From the NCBI RefSeq assembly GCF_001999305.1, contig NZ_MLHQ01000036.1:1-36013 (forward strand): DNA of 36,013 nucleotides. The letters are read 5' to 3'. Made by a program: the position numbers and the translations under genes. This DNA comes from Rodentibacter myodis (GTDB lineage: Bacteria > Pseudomonadota > Gammaproteobacteria > Enterobacterales > Pasteurellaceae). Shown one piece after another: positions 7,431 through 15,101 of this stretch. Within the stretch, counting starts at the first letter, position 1. Every line of letters starts with the position of its first letter. The notes below the pieces were generated by a model. The model had not been told where the DNA came from. It made no database searches and saw only the letters and a list, made by a program, of their open reading frames with translations.

Positions 7431-8414
7431 ATGATTCAAGTAATCGTTGCCGCTCACGGCAAACTTGCCGCTGAGCTGGTTAATTCTTCTGAAATGGTGT
7501 TTGGTGAGGTGGAAGGACTCCACGGTGTCACATTCGTTCCGGGGGAAGGACAAGACACATTGGTGGAAAAATATGAAGCAATTATTGCGGAATGTTCACC
7601 TGCCGATAGTGTGTTATTTTTGGTCGATTTGTTTGGTGGCAGTCCGTATAACGCGGCGGCACGCGTGGCGGCAAAACGTCCACAAGACGATATTGTGACC
7701 GGCGTCAGTCTGCCGATGTTGCTGGAAGTGTTGGATGCGAAAGACAGCGCAAAATCGACAGAAGAACTGGCAGCGACAGCAAAAGAGGTGGGCGTGATGG
7801 CAGTGAAAAGCTACCGCAAGCCCGATGAAACCGCTTCTTTTGCTCAATCCGAAGCCGTCACAGAAAAAACCGAAGAAGCACAAGATGAAGAAGATAACAC
7901 CCAATATGATCCGAACGGTCGTATGAGTGTGAATTTGTTGCGTATTGATGATCGTTTGATTCACGGTCAGGTGGCGACTTCTTGGGCGAAGGCGGTGAAA
8001 TGTGAAGCCATTTTTGCCATTAGCGATGAAGTGGCGAATGATGAACTTCGCAAAGAATTATTACTGCAAATTGCTCCGCCCCATTTGAAGGCTTATGTAA
8101 TTTCCGTAGATAAAGCCATCAAAGTGTATAACAATCCAAAATACGCTAGCCGTAATATTTTGATGTTAGTCACTAAACCTGAAGATGCCGTGCGTTTAAT
8201 TGAGGGCGGCTTACGCATTGATACCATCAACGTAGGCGGAATGACGCACAAAGAGGGAAATAAACAACTTTCCGATGCGGTTACGGTGAATCAATCCAAT
8301 GTGGAAGCATTCAAAAAATTACTGGATATGGGGGTGAAACTTTCGCTGCAAAAAGTGGCGGCAAACAAGCCTGTTGAACTTACCCGTGAAAAATTAGATT
8401 CAATTAAATTTTAG
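7431..8414 (+). CDS. manX: PTS mannose-family EIIAB component
   Basis: A 327-residue fused EIIA-EIIB protein of the mannose/glucosamine PTS family. EIIA occupies about 1-130, with phospho-accepting His9 in VAAHGK and the LVDLFGGSP motif. A charged Glu/Asp-rich linker covers about 130-163. EIIB follows, with RIDDRLIHGQV and phospho-accepting His178. It relays phosphate from HPr to the incoming sugar at the cytoplasmic face of the EIIC/EIID complex. TAGGAGTAACC supplies a strong ribosome binding site. First gene of manXYZ, 11 bp before EIIC. Sugar specificity (mannose, glucosamine, glucose) cannot be fixed from sequence. Confidence 0.95.
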   Translation: MIQVIVAAHGKLAAELVNSSEMVFGEVEGLHGVTFVPGEGQDTLVEKYEAIIAECSPADSVLFLVDLFGGSPYNAAARVAAKRPQDDIVTGVSLPMLLEVLDAKDSAKSTEELAATAKEVGVMAVKSYRKPDETASFAQSEAVTEKTEEAQDEEDNTQYDPNGRMSVNLLRIDDRLIHGQVATSWAKAVKCEAIFAISDEVANDELRKELLLQIAPPHLKAYVISVDKAIKVYNNPKYASRNILMLVTKPEDAVRLIEGGLRIDTINVGGMTHKEGNKQLSDAVTVNQSNVEAFKKLLDMGVKLSLQKVAANKPVELTREKLDSIKF

Positions 8415-8425
8415 GAGCGCCTTTT

Positions 8426-9220
8426 ATGTCAACAATGGAACTCATTTTAGTTGTCCTCGTGGCGGCAATTTGCGGTATGGGAAGTGTGTTGGATGAACGC
8501 CAAACCCACCGCCCGCTTTTCGCTTGTACAATGATTGGTTTGGTACTGGGCGATCTTGAAACCGGTATTATTCTTGGCGGTACATTAGAAATGATCGCAC
8601 TCGGTTGGATGAATGTGGGAGCAGCAATGGCACCCGATGCCGCACTGGCAAGTGTGATTTCGGCAATTCTTGTTATCAAAGGCGGACAATCTGTCGGCAC
8701 CGCAATTGCCATTGCCGTACCGGTGGCCGCAGCAGGGCAGGTTTTAACCATTTTTGTGCGGACATTAACCATTTTCTTACAACATAAAGCCGATAAGTTT
8801 GCGGAACAAGCCAACTTCCGTGGTATTGAGCTTTGCCATTTTTCCGGTCTTGCTTTGCAGGCATTGCGTGTTGCCATTCCTGCCTTAGCAGTAGGCTTGG
8901 TTGCCGGTACGGATGCGGTAACCGGTGCATTAAATGCCATTCCTGAAGTGATTACCCGTGGTTTACAGGTCGCCGGTGGTTTTATCGTGGTAGTGGGCTA
9001 TGCGATGGTGATTAATATGATGCGTGCAGGCGTGTTAATGCCGTTCTTCTTTATTGGATTTGTGATTGCTTCTTTCACCAATTACAACTTAGTGGGCTTG
9101 GGGATTTTAGGGACTTGCTTGGCAATGCTTTATATCCAACTCAATCCACGTTTTAACCAACCTGCAATGCCGGTGGCAACCAAACGAAAATTAGCCGATA
9201 ACGAATTAGAAGGTCTATAA
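8426..9220 (+). CDS. manY: PTS mannose-family EIIC permease
   Basis: A 264-residue polytopic membrane protein with the EIIC features of the mannose family: start MSTMELILVVLVAAICGMGSV, then ERQTHRPL, GLVLGDLETGIILGGTLEMIALGWMN and several hydrophobic helices to LGTCLAMLYIQLN. With EIID it forms the sugar channel of the inner-membrane complex. It is preceded by TTTTAGGAGCG and followed after 10 bp by EIID, so it lies in the same transcript. Confidence 0.95.
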   Translation: MSTMELILVVLVAAICGMGSVLDERQTHRPLFACTMIGLVLGDLETGIILGGTLEMIALGWMNVGAAMAPDAALASVISAILVIKGGQSVGTAIAIAVPVAAAGQVLTIFVRTLTIFLQHKADKFAEQANFRGIELCHFSGLALQALRVAIPALAVGLVAGTDAVTGALNAIPEVITRGLQVAGGFIVVVGYAMVINMMRAGVLMPFFFIGFVIASFTNYNLVGLGILGTCLAMLYIQLNPRFNQPAMPVATKRKLADNELEGL

Positions 9221-9230
9221 GGAGCGAATT

Positions 9231-10064
9231 ATGTCAGAACAAAAAGTTACACTCACCAAAGGCGATATTTTAAGCACTTATTTCCGCTCAACCTTTCTTT
9301 TAGGTTCGTTCAACTTTGAACGTATGCAATCTATGGGATTTTGCGTGTCAATGATCCCCACTATTAAACGTCTTTACAGCAAAAAAGAAGATCAAGCCGC
9401 CGCTTTAAAACGTCATCTTGAATTCTTCAACACCCAACCTTGGGTAGGCTCTGCCATTATGGGCGTGACCGCCGCAATGGAACAAGAGCGGGCAAATGGA
9501 GCAAAAGATGTTGATGATGCCGCAATCAGTGGTGTGAAAGTCGGGCTTATGGGGCCGCTTGCCGGTGTGGGCGACCCAATTTTCTGGGGAACGCTACGTC
9601 CTGTTTTAGCCGCACTGGGCGCAGGCATTGCCTTAACCGGTAGCCTTTTAGGGCCATTGTTGTTCTTTATTTTAATCAATGTGATCCGTGCCTTAACCCG
9701 TTGGTACGGCTTCAAATATGGTTATGAAAAAGGCACTGAAATTGTGTCCGATATGGGGGGCGGTCGTTTACAAAAAATCACGCAGGGGGCGTCAATTCTC
9801 GGTCTCTTTGTAATGGGATCGCTGGTGTCAAAATGGACAACAATTAATGTGCCGCTTGAACTTACCCGCTATAAAAACCAACTTGGTGAAGAAGTGGTGG
9901 TTACCCTTCAAGGTGTATTAAATGACCTTCTTCCGGGCTTATTGGCACTATTACTCACCTTTTTATGTATGTATTTATTGCGTAAAAAAGTCAACGCAAT
10001 GGTGATTATCTTCGGTTTATTTGGCGTGGGAATTTTAGGTTACTGGGCAGGCATTCTTGCCTAA
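9231..10064 (+). CDS. manZ: PTS mannose-family EIID permease
   Basis: A 277-residue protein matching EIID: FNFERMQSMGFCVSM near the N terminus, then LKRHLEFFNTQPW, the GLMGPLAGVGDPIFWGTLRP motif and C-terminal transmembrane segments. It pairs with EIIC for sugar transport and in E. coli also serves as a phage and bacteriocin target. RBS TAAGGAGCG. A terminator hairpin follows its stop by about 20 bp. Confidence 0.95.
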   Translation: MSEQKVTLTKGDILSTYFRSTFLLGSFNFERMQSMGFCVSMIPTIKRLYSKKEDQAAALKRHLEFFNTQPWVGSAIMGVTAAMEQERANGAKDVDDAAISGVKVGLMGPLAGVGDPIFWGTLRPVLAALGAGIALTGSLLGPLLFFILINVIRALTRWYGFKYGYEKGTEIVSDMGGGRLQKITQGASILGLFVMGSLVSKWTTINVPLELTRYKNQLGEEVVVTLQGVLNDLLPGLLALLLTFLCMYLLRKKVNAMVIIFGLFGVGILGYWAGILA

Positions 10065-10084
10065 TTCACACCGTTAAATTTGGC

Positions 10085-10115
10085 AATAAGGGCGTAGGAT
10101 AACGCCCTTATTTTT
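10085..10115 (+). terminator. Terminator or attenuator after EIID
   Basis: Stem AATAAGGGCGT (10085-10095), loop 10096-10101, stem ACGCCCTTATT (10102-10112), then T to 10115. It sits only 13 bp before the next ATG, so it would limit rather than abolish expression of the following gene. Confidence 0.8.
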
Positions 10116-10128
10116 AGGATAAATCAGA

Positions 10129-10512
10129 ATGAAACTCACCGAATTAATCAAAGCACCACCCGGTGAAACCTACATTAAAAACAGTTCCCGCTTGGTTTCC
10201 GGCTTATTTATCATTGGGGGGGTACTTTATTATCCCACCAACGGATACGGCACCGCCATTGCCTTGACACTTGCCTTGTTCGTTTTAATTGGACAAAAAA
10301 TGTTACTTAGTCAAGCTAATAAAGATTTTGCCGATATGTACCAAGCCAAACAATTATTTGAACAAAGTCAAAACTTAGACTATTTACGCTTCATTTTGGC
10401 CCGTTCCGAACAAATGCTGAAAGATAACAAAGTGCTTTCTGACAAAGCAAAACGGGAAATCCAACAACTTCGGGCGTTTTCCACGGAAAAAATGGAAGTT
10501 AAAAACCCTTAA
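10129..10512 (+). CDS. Unrecognised two-TM protein downstream of manXYZ
   Basis: A 127-residue protein I do not recognise. A short N-terminal segment with APPGETYIKNSSR precedes two hydrophobic helices (about 22-38 and 42-62), then a charged, probably helical cytoplasmic tail with many Lys, Glu and Gln. It is not similar by eye to YobD (DUF986) or ManO (DUF956), which follow mannose PTS genes in other bacteria. The gene has an AGGATAAATCAG ribosome binding site. It lies just beyond the EIID terminator and may be expressed by read-through. A link with the PTS complex is only positional. Confidence 0.75.
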   Translation: MKLTELIKAPPGETYIKNSSRLVSGLFIIGGVLYYPTNGYGTAIALTLALFVLIGQKMLLSQANKDFADMYQAKQLFEQSQNLDYLRFILARSEQMLKDNKVLSDKAKREIQQLRAFSTEKMEVKNP

Positions 10513-10588
10513 AAAAATAACCGCACTTTATTTTGCTTTTGATGTACAACTTGTTACCTATCAATGAGAGAGAAATCGATTCAAGTAT

Positions 10589-10987
10589 TCAACATCTACC
10601 GCACTTTCTTTCCGCCAATCCCGTAATAACCTTACATTCTGCCTCACTATGTTCCCCTTTTGTGGCAATGGATTGCAAAAAGGTTTTAATGTCTAATAAT
10701 TGTGCAATTTTATCTTCCACTTGGGCGAGCTGATTTAGCACAAGTTGATCCGCCTGATAATGATCTTTTACGCCAAATTTTAATTGATTGAGGTGGCGAA
10801 TATCTTCCAACGAAAAACCTAATGCACGGCAGTTTTTGACAAAATTTAGTTGTGCAACGCTTTTTTCATCATAGTCTCGGTAACCATTTGCCGCCCGTTT
10901 TGGCGCAGGTAAAATCCCTTGTTTTTCGTAATATCGGATTGTTTCAAGATTCACGCCGGTACGCGCGCTCAGCTCATTGATTTTCAT
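10589..10987 (-). CDS. MerR-family metal-responsive regulator
   Basis: A 132-residue MerR protein. The N-terminal winged helix (MKINELSARTGVNLETIRYYEKQGILPAP) is followed by a coiled-coil dimerisation helix (about 75-105). The C-terminal metal loop carries His113, Cys118, Cys129 and Cys132. It has no cysteine at the position near residue 79 used by ZntR for zinc. The gene follows the CDF exporter by 13 bp in one operon, and a MerR-type operator lies upstream of that exporter. Zn, Cd or Co sensing is likely; which metal is open. The 3' end includes an uptake core (10598-10606). Confidence 0.88.
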   Translation of the reverse strand: MKINELSARTGVNLETIRYYEKQGILPAPKRAANGYRDYDEKSVAQLNFVKNCRALGFSLEDIRHLNQLKFGVKDHYQADQLVLNQLAQVEDKIAQLLDIKTFLQSIATKGEHSEAECKVITGLAERKCGRC

Positions 10988-11000
10988 TTTTTCCCTCGCT

Positions 11001-11657
11001 TTAGTGAGAATGTGATTTTAGCGAGAAATGTTCGTCCGCATCACGTAATGCTTTGAAAGCTTGAAGCGTTACCGATCCACCGCTACGCAAAATAAGCAAG
11101 CTCAAAATACTACTCGCAACCACATCCACCCATTGCCAATTAAACCATAGCACACTTAACCCCGCAACAATCGCCACCACGGAGCCGAATAAATCTGCCA
11201 ACACGTGCAGATATGCCGCACGGATATTCAGATTATCCTGATCGCTTTTAAGCATTATCCACGCCACCAGAATATTCACCCCAAGTCCGGTAATGGCAAC
11301 GCCTAACATTGGCAATGCCTGCATTTCTGCAGGGGATTGCCAGCGTTCCACTGCTTCAATCAAGATCCAAAGGGCAACAACAATCAATGAAGCACCGTTT
11401 AACAGGGCAAACCATTTTTGCCATTTCACACTTAAAAATAGTGCAATGAGTGCTAAGAAAAGGGATAAGCTGTCGTTCGCCATATGTCCGGCATCCGCCA
11501 TTAACGTGAGACTTTGGAAAAAATAACCGCCCAAAAATTCCACCACCATATAAAGGGTGATAATGGCTAAACTCAGCGCCAAAATGGTTTTATTTTTCGG
11601 TGTATGAGAATGATTGTGACAATGAGGCGAATGGTCTGTTGAATGTGAGGCTGTCAT
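11001..11657 (-). CDS. Cation diffusion facilitator metal exporter, short form
   Basis: A 218-residue CDF transporter of the CzcD/ZitB type. The N terminus is His-rich (HCHNHSHT). There are six predicted helices, with metal-site motifs LMADAGHMAND in TM2 (Asp55, His58, Asp62) and LHVLADLFGS in TM5. CDF proteins export Zn, Cd or Co by proton antiport across the inner membrane. Usual members have about 300 residues with a C-terminal cytoplasmic metal-binding domain. This one ends soon after TM6 with a short HSH tail, so that domain is missing. RBS TAAGGAATATTT. First gene of the operon with the MerR regulator. Confidence 0.9.
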   Translation of the reverse strand: MTASHSTDHSPHCHNHSHTPKNKTILALSLAIITLYMVVEFLGGYFFQSLTLMADAGHMANDSLSLFLALIALFLSVKWQKWFALLNGASLIVVALWILIEAVERWQSPAEMQALPMLGVAITGLGVNILVAWIMLKSDQDNLNIRAAYLHVLADLFGSVVAIVAGLSVLWFNWQWVDVVASSILSLLILRSGGSVTLQAFKALRDADEHFSLKSHSH

Positions 11658-11693
11658 AAATATTCCTTAATCGGGTTGATTCAATTTAGACAA

Positions 11694-11724
11694 AGTGTAA
11701 AGCCCGTAGTCGCTACGGGGTCAA
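11694..11724 (-). promoter_or_regulatory. MerR-type promoter/operator of the CDF operon
   Basis: On the minus strand: -35 TTGACC (11719-11724), a 19-bp spacer, -10 TACACT (11694-11699). The spacer holds a dyad of CCCGTAG and CTACGGG with a 3-base centre (11703-11719). An overlong 19-20 bp spacer filled by a dyad is the signature of promoters activated by MerR-family proteins. The predicted start point lies about 30 bases before the exporter ATG. Confidence 0.8.
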
Positions 11725-11745
11725 GGGGTGAAAGAAAAAATGATG

Positions 11746-12642
11746 TTATTTTTCCGTTTTAAGCCGTAACGCCTCCAAAACCAATTTAAAAGCACGGGAA
11801 TGGCCGTGACGGCTGGGATAGTAAAGATAAAAAGGATCGTAGTGCATCGCATTTTTCGGCAACAACTCAATTAATTTACCCGCCGTCAAATAATTGTTAA
11901 TTTCACTTGTATGCGGCATCCACGCAATGCCCAAACCGTCCAATACCGCTTGTGTGCGTAAATGATTGTTAATGGAAAATTGTGGGTGAGGAAGAAATTT
12001 CACCGTTTCTTTTTTCACTTTAAATTCCCACATTAATTCTGAGCCGTGTTGTGCAGAGATCCGCATTCCGATAAGGCGATGTTGCGCCAGTTCTTCTATA
12101 CTTTTTGGCGTGCCATTTTCCGCAATATAGTCGGGGCTTGCCACCAACGCCATTTTTAAGGGGGCGGAAATTGGCACGGCAATCATATCATTCGCCACAT
12201 CCCGCCCGAGCCGAACGCCAAAATCAAATCCCGCTTTGACAATATCCACCCAACGGTTTTCCACCATAATTTCCAAGTTAATTTGTGGATATTGCCGCAT
12301 AAAATCACGCAATTTCGGATACAGCACTTCTTCGGCGGCAACGGAGAAGGTATTAATACGAATGGTGCCGGAAGAGGTATTTAAAAAATCATTCAGTGCC
12401 GCAATTTCAGCGTTAATGGCTTGATAATGGGGGGCAATTTGTTGATAAAGCTGTTGTCCGGCTTCCGTCAGCGAGATATTGCGGGTGGTTCGATTAAACA
12501 AGCGTAATCCCAAACGGGTTTCCAGATTTTTCATACTATGACTCAGTGCCGAAGATGACACGCCCAGTAATTGTCCTGCCTGAACAAAACTCTGCACTTG
12601 TGCCACGGTGAGAAAATAATTCAGTTCATTAAAGTTTTGCAT
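11746..12642 (-). CDS. LysR-family transcriptional regulator
   Basis: A 298-residue LysR protein with N-terminal helix-turn-helix (YFLTVAQVQSFVQAGQLLGVS, SSALSHSMKNLE, RLGLRLFNRTTRNISLT) and an effector domain to the end (GTIRINTF, DFGVRLG, GLGIAWMP). It belongs to the common AaeR/DmlR-like subgroup. It is divergent from the NAD(P)-binding protein at 12754 and the dehydrogenase at 13389, which are the probable targets. No clear dyad is seen in the 111-bp gap. Its stop lies 22 bp from the -35 of the CDF operon. Confidence 0.9.
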   Translation of the reverse strand: MQNFNELNYFLTVAQVQSFVQAGQLLGVSSSALSHSMKNLETRLGLRLFNRTTRNISLTEAGQQLYQQIAPHYQAINAEIAALNDFLNTSSGTIRINTFSVAAEEVLYPKLRDFMRQYPQINLEIMVENRWVDIVKAGFDFGVRLGRDVANDMIAVPISAPLKMALVASPDYIAENGTPKSIEELAQHRLIGMRISAQHGSELMWEFKVKKETVKFLPHPQFSINNHLRTQAVLDGLGIAWMPHTSEINNYLTAGKLIELLPKNAMHYDPFYLYYPSRHGHSRAFKLVLEALRLKTEK

Positions 12643-12753
12643 AGCCTCTCCTATTATTGAATTTTTCTCATTATAACATTAAACAAGCCCCAATTTATCT
12701 AAGGAAAAACGCCGAGTAAAATGACCGCACTTTCAACGAAGAAGGATAAGATG

Positions 12754-13335
12754 ATGAAACATATTTTAATTCTTGGCGCCAATGGGGGATTGGCTCAAAC
12801 CGTTATTCCCGTTTTATTGGAAAATGCTGAAATCCGACTAACGTTACTTTCCCGCAATGTCGCCAATTTGCAACGCTTCGCCAGTGAAAGGGTTGAAATT
12901 GTGCAAGGTGATGTAATGAATTTGGCACAACTGGAAAGCCTAATGCAGGGCGTGGATATGGTCTATGCCAACCTTGCCGGCAATCTCGAACCCTTAGCCC
13001 AAAATGTGGTGCAGGCAATGGAAAAGCGTGGTGTAAAACGTTTAATTTGGATAAGTTCAATGGGCATTTATGGCGAAACAGGCGAAGATCACGGTGCAAT
13101 TTTAGCCCCTTATCGCCGCTCTTCGGCTGTGGTGGAAGCCTCCAATTTAGATTACACCCTTATTCGCCCAGGCTGGTTTACCAATGGCAGTGAAATTGAT
13201 TACCAACTCACCCGCAAAGGCGAAGCCTTTAAAGGACATTCCGTTTCTAAACGCAGTATTGCCGAATTAATTGCCAAATTGGTTGAACGTCCGGAATATG
13301 CGGTGCGGGAAAGTTTAGGCATCGCACGTGTGTAA
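12754..13335 (+). CDS. NAD(P)-binding Rossmann protein (atypical SDR/NmrA-like)
   Basis: A 193-residue protein with an N-terminal Rossmann motif (ILGANGGLAQ), the strand VEIVQGDVMN, a YANLAGN region, RLIWISSMGIYG and YTLIRPGWFT. It belongs to the atypical SDR/NmrA-like group: nucleotide-binding proteins used as oxidoreductases or redox sensors. There are three in-frame ATGs (12721, 12751, 12754). 12754 has the best spacing to AAGGA at 12742, and the first lies inside an uptake signal. It is followed after 53 bp by a second dehydrogenase gene, with an uptake core in the gap. Confidence 0.85.
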   Translation: MKHILILGANGGLAQTVIPVLLENAEIRLTLLSRNVANLQRFASERVEIVQGDVMNLAQLESLMQGVDMVYANLAGNLEPLAQNVVQAMEKRGVKRLIWISSMGIYGETGEDHGAILAPYRRSSAVVEASNLDYTLIRPGWFTNGSEIDYQLTRKGEAFKGHSVSKRSIAELIAKLVERPEYAVRESLGIARV

Positions 13336-13388
13336 CATTGCCTAAAAGTGCGGTCAAATTTGATGAAGTTTTCTCAGAAGGATAAAGA

Positions 13389-14216
13389 ATGAAAAAAGAA
13401 GTTATTGTTCTTGTCGGTGCCGGTGAAATTGGCATTGCCATTGCCCGCCGGATTGCAGTCGGCAAAGAGCTGGTATTAGCCGATTTACACCAAGAATCGG
13501 CGGAACAACAAGCGGTGAAATTGCGTAATGCCGGCTTTAAAGTGCATACCATTGAATGCGATGTTTCTAGTCGTGAAGCGATTGAAAAAGTCGTGGCATT
13601 TTCCACCGCACTTGGGGAAATTAAAGGTCTTATTCACACCGCAGGCGTGTCTCCTTCGCAAGCCTCGGCACAAACATTATTTAAAGTAGATCTCTACGGC
13701 ACGGCAGTATTGTTGGAAGCATTTCGCCCTGTTATCGCACAGGGTGGCTCGGCAATTGTGATTGGCTCGCAATCTTCACACCGTCTGCCACCGCTTACGC
13801 AAGAACAAAGCCGTGCTTTAGCCCTAACACCAAGTGAAAGTTTGCTTGAACTTGATTTTATTAAAAACGTTACCGACAGCCTGCGTGCCTATCAACTTTC
13901 CAAACGTGGCAATACGTTACGGGTGCAAATGGAAGCGATAGAGTGGGGGAAACGTGGAGCAAGGGTCAATTGCATTAGTGCAGGTATTATTTACACGCCC
14001 CTTGCCAACGATGAATTAAATGGCGAACGCAAAGATTTCTATCAAAAAATGTTGTCGGAATTACCAGTAGGGCGAGGCGGCGCACCGGATGAAATTGCCA
14101 ATCTTGCCGAATTAATAATGAGTGAACGAGGGGCTTATATTACAGGAAGTGATTTCTTAATTGACGGCGGTGCAACAGCAAAATATTGGTGGCAGGATTT
14201 AGAAAATCAGCCATAG
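13389..14216 (+). CDS. Short-chain dehydrogenase/reductase
   Basis: A 275-residue SDR. The cofactor loop reads LVGAGEIG (shorter than the usual TGxxxGIG), then IECDVSS, IHTAGVS, IGSQSS, YQLSKRG with Tyr168 and Lys172, and the C-terminal ISAGIIYTP and GSDFLIDGG. The NAD(P)-dependent oxidoreductase fold is clear and the substrate unknown. The insert between the active-site serine strand and the tyrosine (about 130-165) is longer than in classical members. RBS AAGGATAAAG. Probably one transcript with the gene at 12754, under the LysR divergent to it. Confidence 0.88.
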   Translation: MKKEVIVLVGAGEIGIAIARRIAVGKELVLADLHQESAEQQAVKLRNAGFKVHTIECDVSSREAIEKVVAFSTALGEIKGLIHTAGVSPSQASAQTLFKVDLYGTAVLLEAFRPVIAQGGSAIVIGSQSSHRLPPLTQEQSRALALTPSESLLELDFIKNVTDSLRAYQLSKRGNTLRVQMEAIEWGKRGARVNCISAGIIYTPLANDELNGERKDFYQKMLSELPVGRGGAPDEIANLAELIMSERGAYITGSDFLIDGGATAKYWWQDLENQP

Positions 14217-14292
14217 TTTGACGTAATAATTGCTGAAATAAATTCAGTATAGTATAAAAATTACTTCAATTAATCTTTATAACATCGCGGTC

Positions 14293-14298
14293 TATAAT
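14293..14298 (+). promoter_or_regulatory. -10 element of NTF2-like gene
   Basis: Perfect TATAAT 33 bp before the ATG at 14331. The -35 (near 14270, TTAATC) is poor. Confidence 0.45.
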
Positions 14299-14330
14299 AC
14301 GCCCGCTTTTACAAACAGAGGAAACATTAA

Positions 14331-14783
14331 ATGAATAACATTGAAAGCTTAATCGAAAAACAAGCCATTAAAGAATTAGTGGATACGTTCTCAAATTTGG
14401 CGGATGTGAAAGATGTTGCCGCTCAAATGCCACTCTTTACCGAAGATGCCAATGTAACAACCTATATTGGTGGCGAACTGTTTGCCGATATGCACGGACG
14501 TGATGAAATTGAAAAAACCTTTAGCGGTTTTTTAGCGAATTTTCACACCGTTTATCACCTCAACGGACAACTCACATTGAGTGAATTAACCGAAACCCAC
14601 GCCGAAGGCATCACCTATTGCCACGTTACCCTTGTAGGTGAACAAAACGGCAAAAATATTATTCACAATCATCACGTTCGCTATAACGACACCTATGCCA
14701 AAGTGAATGAAAAATGGCACATCAAACGCCGTATTGCAAACTTTATGGTAAGCGACAGCCGTGAAGTTGGTGTAGTGAATTAA
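14331..14783 (+). CDS. NTF2-fold/SnoaL-like protein
   Basis: A 150-residue protein with the SnoaL-like NTF2 pattern: an N-terminal helix (IEKQAIKELVDTFSNLAD), LFTEDANVTTYIGG, GRDEIEKTFSGF, then strands YHLNGQLTLSEL, GITYCHVTLVG and KWHIKRRIANFMV. NTF2-fold proteins are small cones used as isomerases, cyclases, dehydratases or binding proteins. Which role applies here is unknown. It follows the two-dehydrogenase pair by about 114 bp with its own -10, and so may be separately transcribed. RBS AGAGGAAACATTA. Confidence 0.85.
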   Translation: MNNIESLIEKQAIKELVDTFSNLADVKDVAAQMPLFTEDANVTTYIGGELFADMHGRDEIEKTFSGFLANFHTVYHLNGQLTLSELTETHAEGITYCHVTLVGEQNGKNIIHNHHVRYNDTYAKVNEKWHIKRRIANFMVSDSREVGVVN

Positions 14784-15101
14784 TTTCTCTTTACAGACTT
14801 TACAGAAGAAAAGTGCGGTCGATTTTGAACGTATTTTTATAAAAAAGTAGGAACGGGAGGCATCCCGTTTCTGCGATTTGCGTTATTTTAATTTGATGAT
14901 TTATTACAAATACTGAACGTTTTCCCACTCGCCATTATTTGTGGAAGGCTGTTTTGAAAACGGAAAGAAGGGAGAATACCCTCAAAACCAACCACACCTT
15001 ATTGTTGAATTTTATTCATAAACTTATAAGCCATTCTCTCTCTAATCAAACTTAATCTTACCCTTTATAATGGCGTTAGTTTTTATTTTCTCGGAGCAAT
15101 T
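14784..15101. other. 318-bp gap between NTF2-like gene and MFS exporter
   Basis: Contains a perfect uptake core (14811-14819), a hairpin (14852-14869) and a TATAAT (15066-15071) that could be the -10 of the exporter gene. Nothing coding is recognisable. Confidence 0.5.
14852..14869. repeat. Intergenic hairpin, family member 2
   Basis: Stem AACGGGA / TCCCGTT with loop GGCA, preceded by GTAGG. Same layout as 6169 and 28569. No T run follows. Confidence 0.5.

Noticed and set aside
11703-11719. Dyad CCCGTAG/CTACGGG taken first as a terminator of the LysR gene at 11746
   Set aside because: It is flanked at exact positions by TTGACC and TACACT with a 19-bp spacer and no T run, which fits a MerR operator better.
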